Positions 15,458 to 24,026 of a stretch of 24,676 bases of DNA are shown piece by piece. The first letter of the stretch is position 1; every line of letters starts with the position of its first letter. A program made the position numbers and the translations under genes. Origin of the DNA: an uncultured bacterium (GTDB lineage Bacteria; Planctomycetota; Phycisphaerae; Phycisphaerales; SM1A02); NCBI GenBank assembly GCA_903867275.1, contig CAIPQY010000224.1, forward strand, positions 1 through 24,676. Direction: 5' to 3'. The notes beneath the pieces were generated by a model. That model saw only the letters and a list, made by a program, of their open reading frames with translations. It did no database searches and was not told the origin of the DNA.

Positions 15458-15483
15458 GACTTCGTGAAAAATGGAACGAAGTC
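15458..15483. promoter_or_regulatory. 26-base inverted repeat upstream of actA, possible operator
   Basis: GACTTCGT (15458-15465) and ACGAAGTC (15476-15483) are perfect 8-base inverted arms around an A-rich 10-base spacer, ending 33 bases before the actA GTG. A TTGACT (15456-15461) overlaps the left arm and could be a -35 box, but no convincing -10 lies at the usual distance. The size and symmetry suit a dimeric regulator or a leader hairpin. The surrounding AT-rich patch differs from the rest of the window and suits a promoter. Confidence 0.45.
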
Positions 15484-15516
15484 GGACCCGCCTCCCGTCA
15501 AGGAACCCCAAAGGCC

Positions 15517-16170
15517 GTGAGCCGCTTCCTCTTTCCGCGCTGGTCCAACGCCCTCCTGCCATTCGTGCTGGTGGTGGGTGCCGTGGCCCCCTTGTACGCC
15601 GTGATGTTCGTGGCCTATGGCTTCAGTCCCAAGACGCTGGAGGCTGGCTACATGCCGCACCAGCCGGTGCCCTACAGCCATGCCACGCATGCAGGCAAGC
15701 TGGGCATGGATTGCCGCTACTGCCACAACACCGTTGAGCGAACCGGCTTCGCCGCCGTGCCCGCCACGCAGACCTGCATGAACTGCCACACGCAGATCCA
15801 CCGCGACAGCCCCAAGCTTGAGAAGGTGAAGCAGAGCTACGAGACCGGCATGCCCATCGAGTGGGTGAAGGTTCACAAGCTCGCCGACTACGCCTACTTC
15901 AATCACTCCGCGCACATCAACCGCGGCGTGGGTTGCGTGGAGTGCCACGGCCGCGTCGATCAGATGGAAGAGGTGTATCGCGTGGCACCGCTCAGCATGG
16001 GCTGGTGCCTGGACTGCCATCGCCAGCCGGTGGATCGCCTGCGTCCGGTGGACAAGGTGACCAACCTGAGCTGGGACCAGAACAAGGAGCTCTCGCGCGA
16101 ACAGCGTGAGCAGCTGCAGAAGACCTTCAACATTCATCCAAGCGAGAACTGCTCCACATGCCATCGCTGA
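15517..16170 (+). CDS. actA: Alternative Complex III subunit A, pentahaem cytochrome c
   Basis: ActA is the membrane-anchored multi-haem cytochrome of Alternative Complex III, which oxidises quinol and reduces cytochrome c or an attached oxidase. The 217-residue protein has one N-terminal membrane segment (LLPFVLVVGAVAPLYAVMFV, about 13-32) and five CxxCH haem sites: CRYCH (66), CMNCH (87), CVECH (140), CLDCH (164) and CSTCH (212). Several extra His residues that may be distal ligands are present (YSHATHAGK, YFNHSAHIN). It starts with GTG at 15517 with AAGGA upstream at a long distance, so the start is plausible but not strongly marked. Its 3' end overlaps actB by 13 bases. First gene of the act operon. 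Confidence 0.92.
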   Translation: MSRFLFPRWSNALLPFVLVVGAVAPLYAVMFVAYGFSPKTLEAGYMPHQPVPYSHATHAGKLGMDCRYCHNTVERTGFAAVPATQTCMNCHTQIHRDSPKLEKVKQSYETGMPIEWVKVHKLADYAYFNHSAHINRGVGCVECHGRVDQMEEVYRVAPLSMGWCLDCHRQPVDRLRPVDKVTNLSWDQNKELSREQREQLQKTFNIHPSENCSTCHR

Positions 16171-19100
16171 ACGGCTCCGACAAGACGATTTCGCTCCCCG
16201 TGTCACAGCCCCAGACCGGCGGTTGTGGCTGCAGCGACTCGAGCGAACCCAAGCGCACCGTTGATGCACGCAAGGGCGCGTCCTGGTGGCGTTCGCTCGG
16301 CGAGCGTGAGCAGGACGCGCAGGCCATGGCGTTCGCGCATCGCGAATTCCCCGTTGCGGCCGACACGCTCGACGGCGAGGATCGCCGCACCTTCATCAAG
16401 ATCATGGGCGCGGGTTTCGCGCTGGCGGGCCTGGGCCTGACCGGTTGCCGTCGCTGGCCCGAGAGCGAGATCGTTCCGAACGCCAGTCAGCCCGCGAACC
16501 GCGTGCCCGGCGTGCCGGTGATGTACGCGACGGCCACCGAACTGCGTGGCGTGGGCTACGGCCTGATGGCCACCAGCTACGACGGTCGCCCCATCAAGCT
16601 CGACGGCAACGCGGAGCATCCGTACTGGGGCGGTGCAAGCACCCCATGGATGCAGGCGCGCGTGCTGGAGCTGTACGACCCCGAGCGCAGCCGTCAGGTG
16701 TTCAAGGCCGGCAAGGCATCGAACATCGCGGAGTTCAACGCATGGCTGGGCGAGCGCGCGAAGGCGCTGGCCGCCAAGCAGGGCGAAGGTCTGGCCATCC
16801 TGACGCAGGCCACCTCGAGCCCGTCGATGAAGGACATGCTGGCCCGCGTGCGACAGGCGTACCCCAAGGCGAAGGTCGCGGCGTGGGAGGCACTCGCCGC
16901 AACCGCATCGCTGGATGGCACGCAGGTCGCGTTCGGTGCACCGATGCGTCTGGTGCCGCAGGTGGAGAAGGCCAGCGTGATCGTGGCCCTGGATTGGGAC
17001 ATGCTCGGCACCGACCCGCTGGCGCTGCGCCACACGCGCATGTGGGCCGAGGGCCGTCGCCTGAATGGCGCGGACCCGAGCAAGCAGACGCAGAACCGTC
17101 TGTACGCGTTCGAGCCGCACGTGACCGTGACCGGCATGGCGGCCGACAGCCGCGTGGCCGTGCGTCGCGGCGACATCGCCGTGCTCGCCGCCATGATCGC
17201 GCAGGCGCTTGGCGTGGGTGGCGATGCGTCGCTCACGGCGGCCATCGGTCGTCTGGCGTCCAGCCCCGCTGCCAAGGGCATGCTCGATGAGCATTCGAAG
17301 GAAGTCGTCGATCAACTGGTGAAGGATCTGCAGGGCGCCAAGGGTGCCTGCTTCGTGATGTGCGGCACCGGCCAGAGCGCCGAGGTGCACGCGCTTGTGG
17401 CCGCGATCAACCAGGCGATCGGCGCCATGGGCACCACCGTGGGCGTGCAGGCCGCCGATGCGGGTGCCATGCGCCTGCCCGAACTGGTGACGGCGATGAA
17501 CGCCGGCCAGCTGGACACGCTGCTCATCGTGGGCGCCAACCCCTGCTACGACGCGCCCGCCGATCTCGCCTTCGCGAAGGCGCTGGCAAAGGTGCCCAAC
17601 GTGGCGCGTCTGGCGTACTACCGCGACGAGACCAGCGTGGATCCCGCGTGCACGTTCCATGTGCCGCAGGCCCACTTCCTGGAGTGCTGGGGCGATGTCA
17701 CTGCTCCGGACGGCACGAAGTCGATCCAGCAGCCGCTCATCCAGCCGCTGATCGACCCCGCGCAGGGCGGTGTGAGCGGCATCGAGATGCTTGCCATGCT
17801 GCTCGGCGGCAGCGAACCCAAGGACGGCTACACCATCGTGCGACGGACCTCGATGGCGTCGAGCGGCCTGTCGGGCTCCGCCTTCGAGACCATGTGGCGT
17901 GGCTGCCTGGACAAGGGTGTGATTTCGGCCGCGACCCCCTCCGCCGCGCCCGGTTCGATCCGCGCAGGCGATGTGGCGAAGGCCGTTTCGGCGCTCGCGG
18001 ATGCGCAGCCTTCTTCCCGCGATGCGAATCTGGAACTGTGCTTCATCCCCGACAACCGCGTGCTTGACGGTCGCTTCGCGAACATCGGCTGGATGCAGGA
18101 GCTGCCCGATCCCGTGACCAAGATCACCTGGGACAACGCGCTGCTGCTTTCGCCGACCACGGCGAATCGCCTCGGCGTGAAGCAGGGCGCCATGGTGAAG
18201 GTGACCGCAGGTGATCGCAGCATGCAGGCGGCGGTGTTTGCCGTGCCGGGCATGGCCGATGACACCGCGGCGATCGCGCTCGGCAACGGCCGCAAGGAAG
18301 TCGCTGGCACCATCGCCACCGACGCCGGCTTCGACGCCTACCCCATGCGCACGACCGCCGCCATGGGCATGGTGCGCGGCGCCAGCGTGCAGGTGACCGG
18401 TGACACCTACACCTTCGCGCACACGCAGGATCACGGCAGCATCGACGCCGCGCTGATCCCCAGCGTGCCGCACAGCAGCGTGCAGGAGCGTCTGCCCACG
18501 CTGGTGCGCGAGACCACGCTGGAGAGCTACAAGCACCATCCCGACTTCGCGGAGCATGCGGTGCACGTGCCGCATCGACTCAGCCTGTGGCAGGAGGGCA
18601 ACCTCGACGGCGCGCAGTTCCGCTGGGCCATGTCGGTGGATCTCACCACCTGCACCGGCTGCCAGTCGTGCGTGACGGCGTGTCAGGCTGAGAACAACAT
18701 TCCCATCGTGGGCAAGGACCAGGTGAAGCGCGGCCGCGAGATGTTCTGGATCCGCGTGGATCGGTACTTCCGCGGCGCGGATCCGGCCAAGCCCGATGGC
18801 TTCGCGGTGCAGCCGCTCACCTGCGTGCAGTGCGAGAACGCGCCCTGCGAGCAGGTGTGCCCGGTGGCCGCCACGGTGCACGACAGCGACGGCCTGAACA
18901 ACATGGTCTACAACCGCTGCATCGGCACCCGCTACTGCAGCAACAACTGCCCCTACAAGGTGCGTCGCTTCAACTTCTTCGACTACCAGCGCCGCGATCC
19001 GATCCGCGAGCAGCAGGGGCCGATGCAGGTGAAGCCCGAGTACTACGTGGAGACGGGCCCCGACGAGTGGCTGCGCATGCAGTTCAATCCCGAGGTCACG

Positions 19101-19514
19101 GTGCGCATGCGCGGCGTGATGGAGAAGTGCAGCTTCTGCGTGCAGCGCATCGCCCAGGCCAAGATCAAGTACAAGAACGAGTGGGCCAAGGCCGGCGGCA
19201 CCGCCAGCGGCAAGCCCAACTACTCGATTCCCGATGGCGCCGTGGTGACGGCCTGCCAGCAGGCGTGCCCGGCACAGGCGATCGTGTTCGGTGACCTGAA
19301 CGACGCCAACAGCAAGGTGAGCAAGCTGCACGCGGCGCGCGTGAGCTACGGCCTGCTGGAGGAACTCAACACCAAGCCGCGACTGAAGTACATGGCGCGC
19401 GTGCGCAACCCCGGCGTGGATCACGGCGCGGGTGACCACGGACATGACCATGGCAGCGGCGATGGTCACGGCGGCCACGCGAACAACGGCACGCAGAACG
19501 GAGCCCAGGCATGA
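16158..19514 (+). CDS. actB: Alternative Complex III subunit B, molybdopterin-oxidoreductase-like plus iron-sulphur domain
   Basis: ActB is the large periplasmic subunit, a fusion of a molybdopterin-oxidoreductase-like region (about 100-800) that in known ActB proteins binds no molybdenum cofactor, and a C-terminal FeS-cluster protein. The 1118-residue product opens with the ActB-typical WWRSLGER and HREFPVAAD, then DRRTFIKIMGAG (RR at 76-77) with LTGC (Cys97), giving a twin-arginine signal placed far from the N-terminus. Cluster cysteines lie in CTGCQSCVTAC (from 832), CVQCENAPCEQVCP, CIGTRYCSNNCPYK, CSFC and CQQACP (from 1033), enough for three [4Fe-4S] and one [3Fe-4S] cluster. The C-terminus is His/Gly-rich (DHGHDHGSGDGHGGH). 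Overlaps actC by ATGA. A long antisense frame over the same bases is a shadow. Confidence 0.95.
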   Translation: MPSLNGSDKTISLPVSQPQTGGCGCSDSSEPKRTVDARKGASWWRSLGEREQDAQAMAFAHREFPVAADTLDGEDRRTFIKIMGAGFALAGLGLTGCRRWPESEIVPNASQPANRVPGVPVMYATATELRGVGYGLMATSYDGRPIKLDGNAEHPYWGGASTPWMQARVLELYDPERSRQVFKAGKASNIAEFNAWLGERAKALAAKQGEGLAILTQATSSPSMKDMLARVRQAYPKAKVAAWEALAATASLDGTQVAFGAPMRLVPQVEKASVIVALDWDMLGTDPLALRHTRMWAEGRRLNGADPSKQTQNRLYAFEPHVTVTGMAADSRVAVRRGDIAVLAAMIAQALGVGGDASLTAAIGRLASSPAAKGMLDEHSKEVVDQLVKDLQGAKGACFVMCGTGQSAEVHALVAAINQAIGAMGTTVGVQAADAGAMRLPELVTAMNAGQLDTLLIVGANPCYDAPADLAFAKALAKVPNVARLAYYRDETSVDPACTFHVPQAHFLECWGDVTAPDGTKSIQQPLIQPLIDPAQGGVSGIEMLAMLLGGSEPKDGYTIVRRTSMASSGLSGSAFETMWRGCLDKGVISAATPSAAPGSIRAGDVAKAVSALADAQPSSRDANLELCFIPDNRVLDGRFANIGWMQELPDPVTKITWDNALLLSPTTANRLGVKQGAMVKVTAGDRSMQAAVFAVPGMADDTAAIALGNGRKEVAGTIATDAGFDAYPMRTTAAMGMVRGASVQVTGDTYTFAHTQDHGSIDAALIPSVPHSSVQERLPTLVRETTLESYKHHPDFAEHAVHVPHRLSLWQEGNLDGAQFRWAMSVDLTTCTGCQSCVTACQAENNIPIVGKDQVKRGREMFWIRVDRYFRGADPAKPDGFAVQPLTCVQCENAPCEQVCPVAATVHDSDGLNNMVYNRCIGTRYCSNNCPYKVRRFNFFDYQRRDPIREQQGPMQVKPEYYVETGPDEWLRMQFNPEVTVRMRGVMEKCSFCVQRIAQAKIKYKNEWAKAGGTASGKPNYSIPDGAVVTACQQACPAQAIVFGDLNDANSKVSKLHAARVSYGLLEELNTKPRLKYMARVRNPGVDHGAGDHGHDHGSGDGHGGHANNGTQNGAQA

Positions 19515-21004
19515 GCGCGATCCCATCGCATGGCAACACGGGCCGGCTTCCCGGCTTCGAGGAAACCGACAACACCGCGGATGTGCCCGGCAAGCGCGCC
19601 ACGCTGGTGCTGCACATGGACCGGTTCAACCAGGTCACCCGTCAGGTGTGCCAGGTGGCCGAGAGCAAGCGTCCGCCCTTCGCGTGGTACGCGGCGTTCG
19701 CCGTCAGCCTGTCGCTGGTGGGCCTGCTCGGCATCTGCGTGAACTACCTCATCTTCACGGGTGTCGGCGTGTGGGGCCTGAACAACCCGGTGATGTGGGC
19801 CTTCGACATCACCAACTTCGTGTTCTGGGTCGGCATCGGCCACGCAGGCACGCTGATCAGCGCCATCCTGTTCCTGTTCCGCCAGAAGTGGCGCACGGGC
19901 ATCAACCGCTTCGCCGAGGCGATGACGATCTTCGCCGTGATCTGCGCCGGTCTGTTCCCGGGCATCCACGTGGGTCGCGTGTGGCTGGCGTACTGGCTGT
20001 TCCCCATCCCGAACCAGATGGACATGTGGCCGCAGTTCCGCAGCCCGCTGCTGTGGGACGTGTTCGCCGTGAGCACCTACTTCAACGTGTCGCTGCTGTT
20101 CTGGTACGTGGGCCTGATCCCCGATCTGGCCACGCTGCGCGATCGCGCCAAGGGCACCATCCAGCAGTTCGCCTACGGCCTGTTCGCGCTGGGATGGCGC
20201 GGCAGCAACCGCCACTGGCACCGCTATGAGCGCGCGTACCTGCTGCTGGCCGCGCTCAGCACGCCGCTGGTGCTCAGCGTGCACAGCGTGGTGAGCTTCG
20301 ACTTCGCGGTGAGCCAGCTGCCCGGCTGGCACACCACCATCTTCCCGCCCTACTTCGTGGCGGGCGCCATCTTCAGCGGCTTCGCCATGGTGGTCACGCT
20401 CGCCGTGCCCGCCCGCCAGATGTTCGGCCTGAAGGACATGATCACGCTGCGCCACCTGGACAACATGAACAAGATCATCCTGGTGACGGGATGCATGGTG
20501 GGCTACGCGTACTCGATGGAGTTCTTCATCGCCTGGTACTCGGGCGCCATGTACGAGAAGTTCGCGTTCGTGAACCGCGCGTTCGGACAGTACTGGTGGG
20601 CCTACTGGATCATGGTCAGCTGCAACGTGATCACGCCGCAGCTGTTCTGGTTCAAGAAGATCCGCACCAGCATCCCCATCATGTTCGCGCTGAGCCTGGT
20701 GGTGAACATCGGCATGTGGTTCGAGCGCTTCGTGATCATCGTCACGAGCCTGGCGAACGACTTCCTGCCGACGAGCTGGGACTTCTTCACGCCGACCTGG
20801 GTCGACATGGGCACCATGATGGGCGCCTTCGGCCTGTTCGGCACGCTGTTCCTGCTGTTCTGCCGCTATCTGCCCATGGTGGCGATCGCCGAGATCAAGG
20901 CCACCATGCCGCAGGCGGATCCGCACTGGCAGGGCTACGGCCATCACCACGGCGCCGGCACGGCGCACGCGGCCCACAGCCCCGATGCGCCCCACGCACC
21001 CTGA
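19511..21004 (+). CDS. actC: Alternative Complex III subunit C, NrfD/PsrC-like quinol-binding membrane protein
   Basis: ActC is one of two large NrfD-like integral membrane subunits of the complex and is expected to bind quinol near the FeS subunit and form a proton path. The 497 residues hold about ten hydrophobic helices, with the family's conserved stretches: FVFWVGIGHAGTLISAIL, FPGIHVGRVWLAYWLFPIPN, LSVHSVVSFDFAVSQLPGWH, YSMEFFIAWYSG, and the later RFVIIVTSLANDFLP. The start ATG overlaps the actB stop (ATGA at 19511-19514). The C-terminal tail (HWQGYGHHHGAGTAHAAH) is His-rich like the tail of ActB. It precedes actD by 27 bases. Confidence 0.95.
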   Translation: MSAIPSHGNTGRLPGFEETDNTADVPGKRATLVLHMDRFNQVTRQVCQVAESKRPPFAWYAAFAVSLSLVGLLGICVNYLIFTGVGVWGLNNPVMWAFDITNFVFWVGIGHAGTLISAILFLFRQKWRTGINRFAEAMTIFAVICAGLFPGIHVGRVWLAYWLFPIPNQMDMWPQFRSPLLWDVFAVSTYFNVSLLFWYVGLIPDLATLRDRAKGTIQQFAYGLFALGWRGSNRHWHRYERAYLLLAALSTPLVLSVHSVVSFDFAVSQLPGWHTTIFPPYFVAGAIFSGFAMVVTLAVPARQMFGLKDMITLRHLDNMNKIILVTGCMVGYAYSMEFFIAWYSGAMYEKFAFVNRAFGQYWWAYWIMVSCNVITPQLFWFKKIRTSIPIMFALSLVVNIGMWFERFVIIVTSLANDFLPTSWDFFTPTWVDMGTMMGAFGLFGTLFLLFCRYLPMVAIAEIKATMPQADPHWQGYGHHHGAGTAHAAHSPDAPHAP

Positions 21005-21031
21005 ACCCCGCACGAAACCGGAACCACAGAG

Positions 21032-21646
21032 ATGACCACCTTCGCTCCAACCACCTCCACGGGCCACGACGCTCCGGCCGCGCGCCGGCGCGTGCACGGC
21101 GTGCTCGCGGAGTTCCATGATCCGCACGCGCTCCTGCACGCAGCCGAGAAGGTGCGCGATGCCGGCTATCGCTACTGGGACTGCCACACGCCGTTCCCGG
21201 TGCACGGACTCGACAAGGCGATGGGCGTGCAGCGCACCATCCTGCCGCTGCTCGTGTTCGGCGCGGGCATGACCGGCACCACCGTCGGCTTCATCCTGCA
21301 GGCCTTCACCAACGCCAGCAGCATCTCGCTGTGGGCGCTGGTGTGGGTGACCGGCTATCCGTTCCTGATCAGCGGCAAGCCCTTGATCAGCCTGCCGGCG
21401 TTCATTCCCGTCATGTTCGAGCTCACCATCCTGCTCGCGGCCACAAGCTGCGTGGGCCTGATGCTGCTGCTCAACGGACTGCCGTGGCTCTCGCATCCGC
21501 TGCTTGGCAACAAGCGCTTCCTGCGCGCCACCGACGACCGCTTCTTCATCGTGATCGAGTCGCGCGACCCGCGCTTCTTCCGCAGCCGCACGGAGGAATT
21601 CCTGAAGAGCCTGGGCGCCAAGGCCGTCGAGGCGGTGGAGGCCTGA
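21032..21646 (+). CDS. actD: Alternative Complex III subunit D (DUF3341)
   Basis: ActD is a small membrane subunit that bridges the NrfD-like proteins; its exact role in electron transfer is unclear. The 204-residue protein has the DUF3341 layout: a soluble start (GVLAEFHDPHALLHAAEKVRDAG, YRYWDCHTPFPVHGLDKAMG), two membrane helices (LPLLVFGAGMTGTTVGFILQ and PVMFELTILLAATSCVGLML) and a soluble end (DDRFFIVIESRDPRFF). The motif KPLISLPAFIPVMFELTILL joins the helices as in other members. Its stop is one base from the actE start. Confidence 0.92.
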   Translation: MTTFAPTTSTGHDAPAARRRVHGVLAEFHDPHALLHAAEKVRDAGYRYWDCHTPFPVHGLDKAMGVQRTILPLLVFGAGMTGTTVGFILQAFTNASSISLWALVWVTGYPFLISGKPLISLPAFIPVMFELTILLAATSCVGLMLLLNGLPWLSHPLLGNKRFLRATDDRFFIVIESRDPRFFRSRTEEFLKSLGAKAVEAVEA

Positions 21647-21647
21647 C

Positions 21648-22325
21648 ATGCCGCGACTCTTCATCTACATCGGACTCATCCTGCTGCTCTGCCTGCTGAT
21701 CCCGCCGGCGGTGATCGCGCGCGTGCGTGCCACGCCCAACCCCTCGCTGCCCATCCACATCATCCAGGACATGGCCTTCCAGGCGAAGTTCAAGACGCAG
21801 GCCGTGAATCCGCTCTTCGCCGATCGTCGCACCATGCGACCGCCGGTGGAGAACGCCGTGGCGCGTGGCGAGACCTATCTGGACACGCATCTGTACGACG
21901 GCGTGATCAATGGCCAGTGGGCGGCCACGCTGCCTGCGCAGGTGCCGCTGACCATGGCCACCCTGCAGCATGGCCAGCAGCGGTTCAACATCTACTGCTC
22001 GGTGTGCCACGGCGAGAGCGGTGCCGGCGACGGTCTGGTGAACCAGAAGGCCATGGAACTGGTCGCCAACACCAACGGTCCCGTGAACGGCACCGTGTGG
22101 GTGCAGGCCAAGAACCTGGTGAACGACGAGACGGTGACCGTGCAGCCGGTGGGCCAGGTGTTCAGCAGCATCACCCACGGCATCCGCAACATGGCGGGCT
22201 ATGGCAGCCAGATTCCCGTGGAGGATCGGTGGGCCATCGCCGCGTACGTGAAGACCCTGCAACGAAGTCAGAACGCGCGTCCCTCGGACGTGCCGGCCGG
22301 CGTCAAGCTGGCGGAGGCGAAGTGA
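21648..22325 (+). CDS. actE: Alternative Complex III subunit E, monohaem cytochrome c
   Basis: ActE is a membrane-anchored cytochrome c thought to pass electrons from the complex to the oxidase or a soluble cytochrome. The 225-residue protein starts with a hydrophobic anchor (LFIYIGLILLLCLLIPPAVI). The single CSVCH haem site is at 117-121, and GIRNMAGYGSQIP follows with the likely axial Met. The upstream IIQDMAFQAKFKTQA and FADRRTMRPPVENAVARGE are conserved features of ActE. The anchor does not show an obvious lipobox (LLLC at 12-15 is within the hydrophobic core), though lipid attachment is reported for some members. It is one base from both neighbours. Confidence 0.92.
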   Translation: MPRLFIYIGLILLLCLLIPPAVIARVRATPNPSLPIHIIQDMAFQAKFKTQAVNPLFADRRTMRPPVENAVARGETYLDTHLYDGVINGQWAATLPAQVPLTMATLQHGQQRFNIYCSVCHGESGAGDGLVNQKAMELVANTNGPVNGTVWVQAKNLVNDETVTVQPVGQVFSSITHGIRNMAGYGSQIPVEDRWAIAAYVKTLQRSQNARPSDVPAGVKLAEAK

Positions 22326-22326
22326 C

Positions 22327-23622
22327 ATGGCGCATGCAGCAAGTGCATCGCAGTTTCCGGCGTCCGTGATCGGTGGCGAGCGGCTCGTGCCACGCGCACG
22401 CATGCTGCAGGTGGCGGGCTTCGCGTTCATCGCGGGCGGCGTCGCGCTGGGCTGGCGCGGCAACGACGGCTTCCTTCTGAAGGCGTGGTTGCAGGCGTGG
22501 ATCTTCGGCGTGTCGCTGTGCCTGGGCGCGCTGTTCTTCACCTTCATCCAGCACCTGGTGCGTGCAGGCTGGAGCGTGGTGGTGCGTCGACCCGCCGAGG
22601 CGATCGCGGGCAACCTGCAGTGGCTGTGGCTGGGTTTCCTGCCCTTCGTGCTGCTGTGGTGGCAGGGTCGTCTGGACGTGATCTTTCCGTGGGCGAACCT
22701 GGAGCACCTGAAGCAGGTCGATGCCGCCGAGGCGGCGAACGTGGCCAAGAAGGCCGCGTTCCTGAACGTGGGCTTCTTCATGATCCGCGCAGCGGTGTAT
22801 CTGGTGGTGTGGGCGCTGCTTGCGCGCTTCTTCGTGCGCAACTCGGTGCAGCAGGACCGTGACGGCGCCATCGAGCACTCGCAGCGCATGTCGAAGTGGG
22901 CGGGTCCCGCGGCGATCCTGTTCGGCATCACCACCACCTTCGCGGCCTTCGACTGGATCATGAGCCTGAACCCGGTGTGGTTCAGCACCATGTTCGGCGT
23001 GTACTTCTTCGCGGCCTGCTGCGCCGGCGGCTTCTCGCTGATCGGCCTGGTGTGCGTGCGCGTGCAGGGCCAGGGCTACCTGAAGGGCGTGATCAGTGCC
23101 GAGCACTATCAGGACCTGGGCAAGCTGCTGTTCGGCTTCGGCATCGTGTTCTGGGCGTACATCGCCTTCAGCCAGTACATGCTGATCTGGTACGGCAACG
23201 TGCCGGAAGAGACCACGTGGTTCCTGGCGCGTCAGGTGGGGCAGTGGCGCCTGGTCGGATTCGCGCTGCTGTTCGGCCACTTCGTGATCCCGTTCCTGTT
23301 CCTGATCAGCCGCTGGACCAAGCGCTGGCGCGGCACCTTCACCTTCGCGGTGATCTGGATGATCGTGTTCCACTACGTGGACCTGACCTACCTCATCCAG
23401 CCGGTGATTCCGCACGATCTGGCGAAGTTCGACAGCTATGACGCGCTGCTGGTCGCCTACGCTGGCGAGCGTGCGCCGATCCTGGATCCCACGCTGCTGC
23501 TGCTGTCGATCGGATTCCTGTTCCTGGTGATCGGCTCGTCGTTCGCGCGCCTCACGCGCACCGGTCTGCTGTGCGTGCGCGATCCGCGACTGCCCGAGAG
23601 CCTGCACTTCGAGAACATGTGA
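22327..23622 (+). CDS. actF: Alternative Complex III subunit F, second NrfD-like membrane protein
   Basis: ActF is the second NrfD-like integral subunit, related to ActC but shorter, with about ten hydrophobic helices in 431 residues. It is thought to provide structure and a possible second proton path. Typical blocks are FFTFIQHLVRAGWSVVVRRP, FFMIRAAVYLVVWALLARFF, FAAFDWIMSLNPVWFSTMFG, FGFGIVFWAYIAFSQYMLIW and FHYVDLTYLIQPVI. The stop at 23620-23622 overlaps the TGATG of a possible upstream start of the next gene. There is no His-rich tail here, unlike ActB and ActC. Confidence 0.94.
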   Translation: MAHAASASQFPASVIGGERLVPRARMLQVAGFAFIAGGVALGWRGNDGFLLKAWLQAWIFGVSLCLGALFFTFIQHLVRAGWSVVVRRPAEAIAGNLQWLWLGFLPFVLLWWQGRLDVIFPWANLEHLKQVDAAEAANVAKKAAFLNVGFFMIRAAVYLVVWALLARFFVRNSVQQDRDGAIEHSQRMSKWAGPAAILFGITTTFAAFDWIMSLNPVWFSTMFGVYFFAACCAGGFSLIGLVCVRVQGQGYLKGVISAEHYQDLGKLLFGFGIVFWAYIAFSQYMLIWYGNVPEETTWFLARQVGQWRLVGFALLFGHFVIPFLFLISRWTKRWRGTFTFAVIWMIVFHYVDLTYLIQPVIPHDLAKFDSYDALLVAYAGERAPILDPTLLLLSIGFLFLVIGSSFARLTRTGLLCVRDPRLPESLHFENM

Positions 23623-23633
23623 TGGAGACCACC

Positions 23634-24026
23634 ATGAGCGCCAACACCGCCGCCATCCCCACGCAACTTGACGACCCCGAGCCGGGAAGCACCTGGTTCT
23701 TCTCGCTCGCCGGCACCGTCATCCTGGTCGCCCTCGTGGTGGCCGCCAGCGTGATGTACTTCCATGCCGAGACCAGCGAGACGGACGTGAAGGTGGTGGA
23801 TCAGGCCTACGCCAAGCTGGAATCCGCGCGAGGCACCTGGCGCGAGCAGCTGAGCAGCTACCAGCGCTACAACTGGACGCAGGCCGACGGCAAGAACGTG
23901 CAGAAGGTGCGCATCCCGGTGGATCGCGCCATGGAACTCGTCGTGCAGGAAGGTCTGCCCGCGGCCAGCGCCGCACCGGCGCCCGCACCTGCTGCGGCAC
24001 CTGCTGGAGGCGCTGCGAAGAAATGA
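23634..24026 (+). CDS. Small single-TM protein in the act-SCO operon
   Basis: A 130-residue protein with one membrane helix (WFFSLAGTVILVALVVAASVMYFH, about 21-44), then a soluble segment expected outside the cytoplasm and an Ala/Pro-rich low-complexity tail (about 110-127). The soluble segment carries YNWTQ, then VRIPVDRAMELVVQEGLP. I recall this Y-x-W ... IP-(V/I)-x-(R/K)-AM-x-L pattern from small membrane proteins encoded next to SCO and ACIII or oxidase genes in other phyla, though I could not check this. It may be an accessory or assembly subunit. The ATG at 23634 is preferred because GGAG (23624-23627) lies 6 bases ahead; an ATG at 23622, overlapping the actF stop, would add four residues. 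The stop overlaps the SCO gene start (ATGA). Confidence 0.72.
   Translation: MSANTAAIPTQLDDPEPGSTWFFSLAGTVILVALVVAASVMYFHAETSETDVKVVDQAYAKLESARGTWREQLSSYQRYNWTQADGKNVQKVRIPVDRAMELVVQEGLPAASAAPAPAPAAAPAGGAAKK

Noticed and set aside
15340..15516. Sigma-70 promoter with TTGACT at 15456
   Set aside because: No matching -10 hexamer at 16-18 bases, so I list only the inverted repeat and not a promoter call.
16203..19526. Antisense open frame of about 1100 codons opposite actB
   Set aside because: It mirrors a recognised gene, has a His/Arg/Ala/Gly-skewed composition and no motifs. Long antisense frames are expected in GC-rich coding DNA.
19466..21664. Antisense open frame of about 730 codons opposite actC and actD
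   Set aside because: Same reason: shadow composition, crosses two genuine genes, no domain pattern.
22303..23607. Antisense open frame opposite actF
   Set aside because: Shadow composition (Gln/His/Glu/Arg-rich), no homology pattern, whereas the plus strand encodes a clear ActF.
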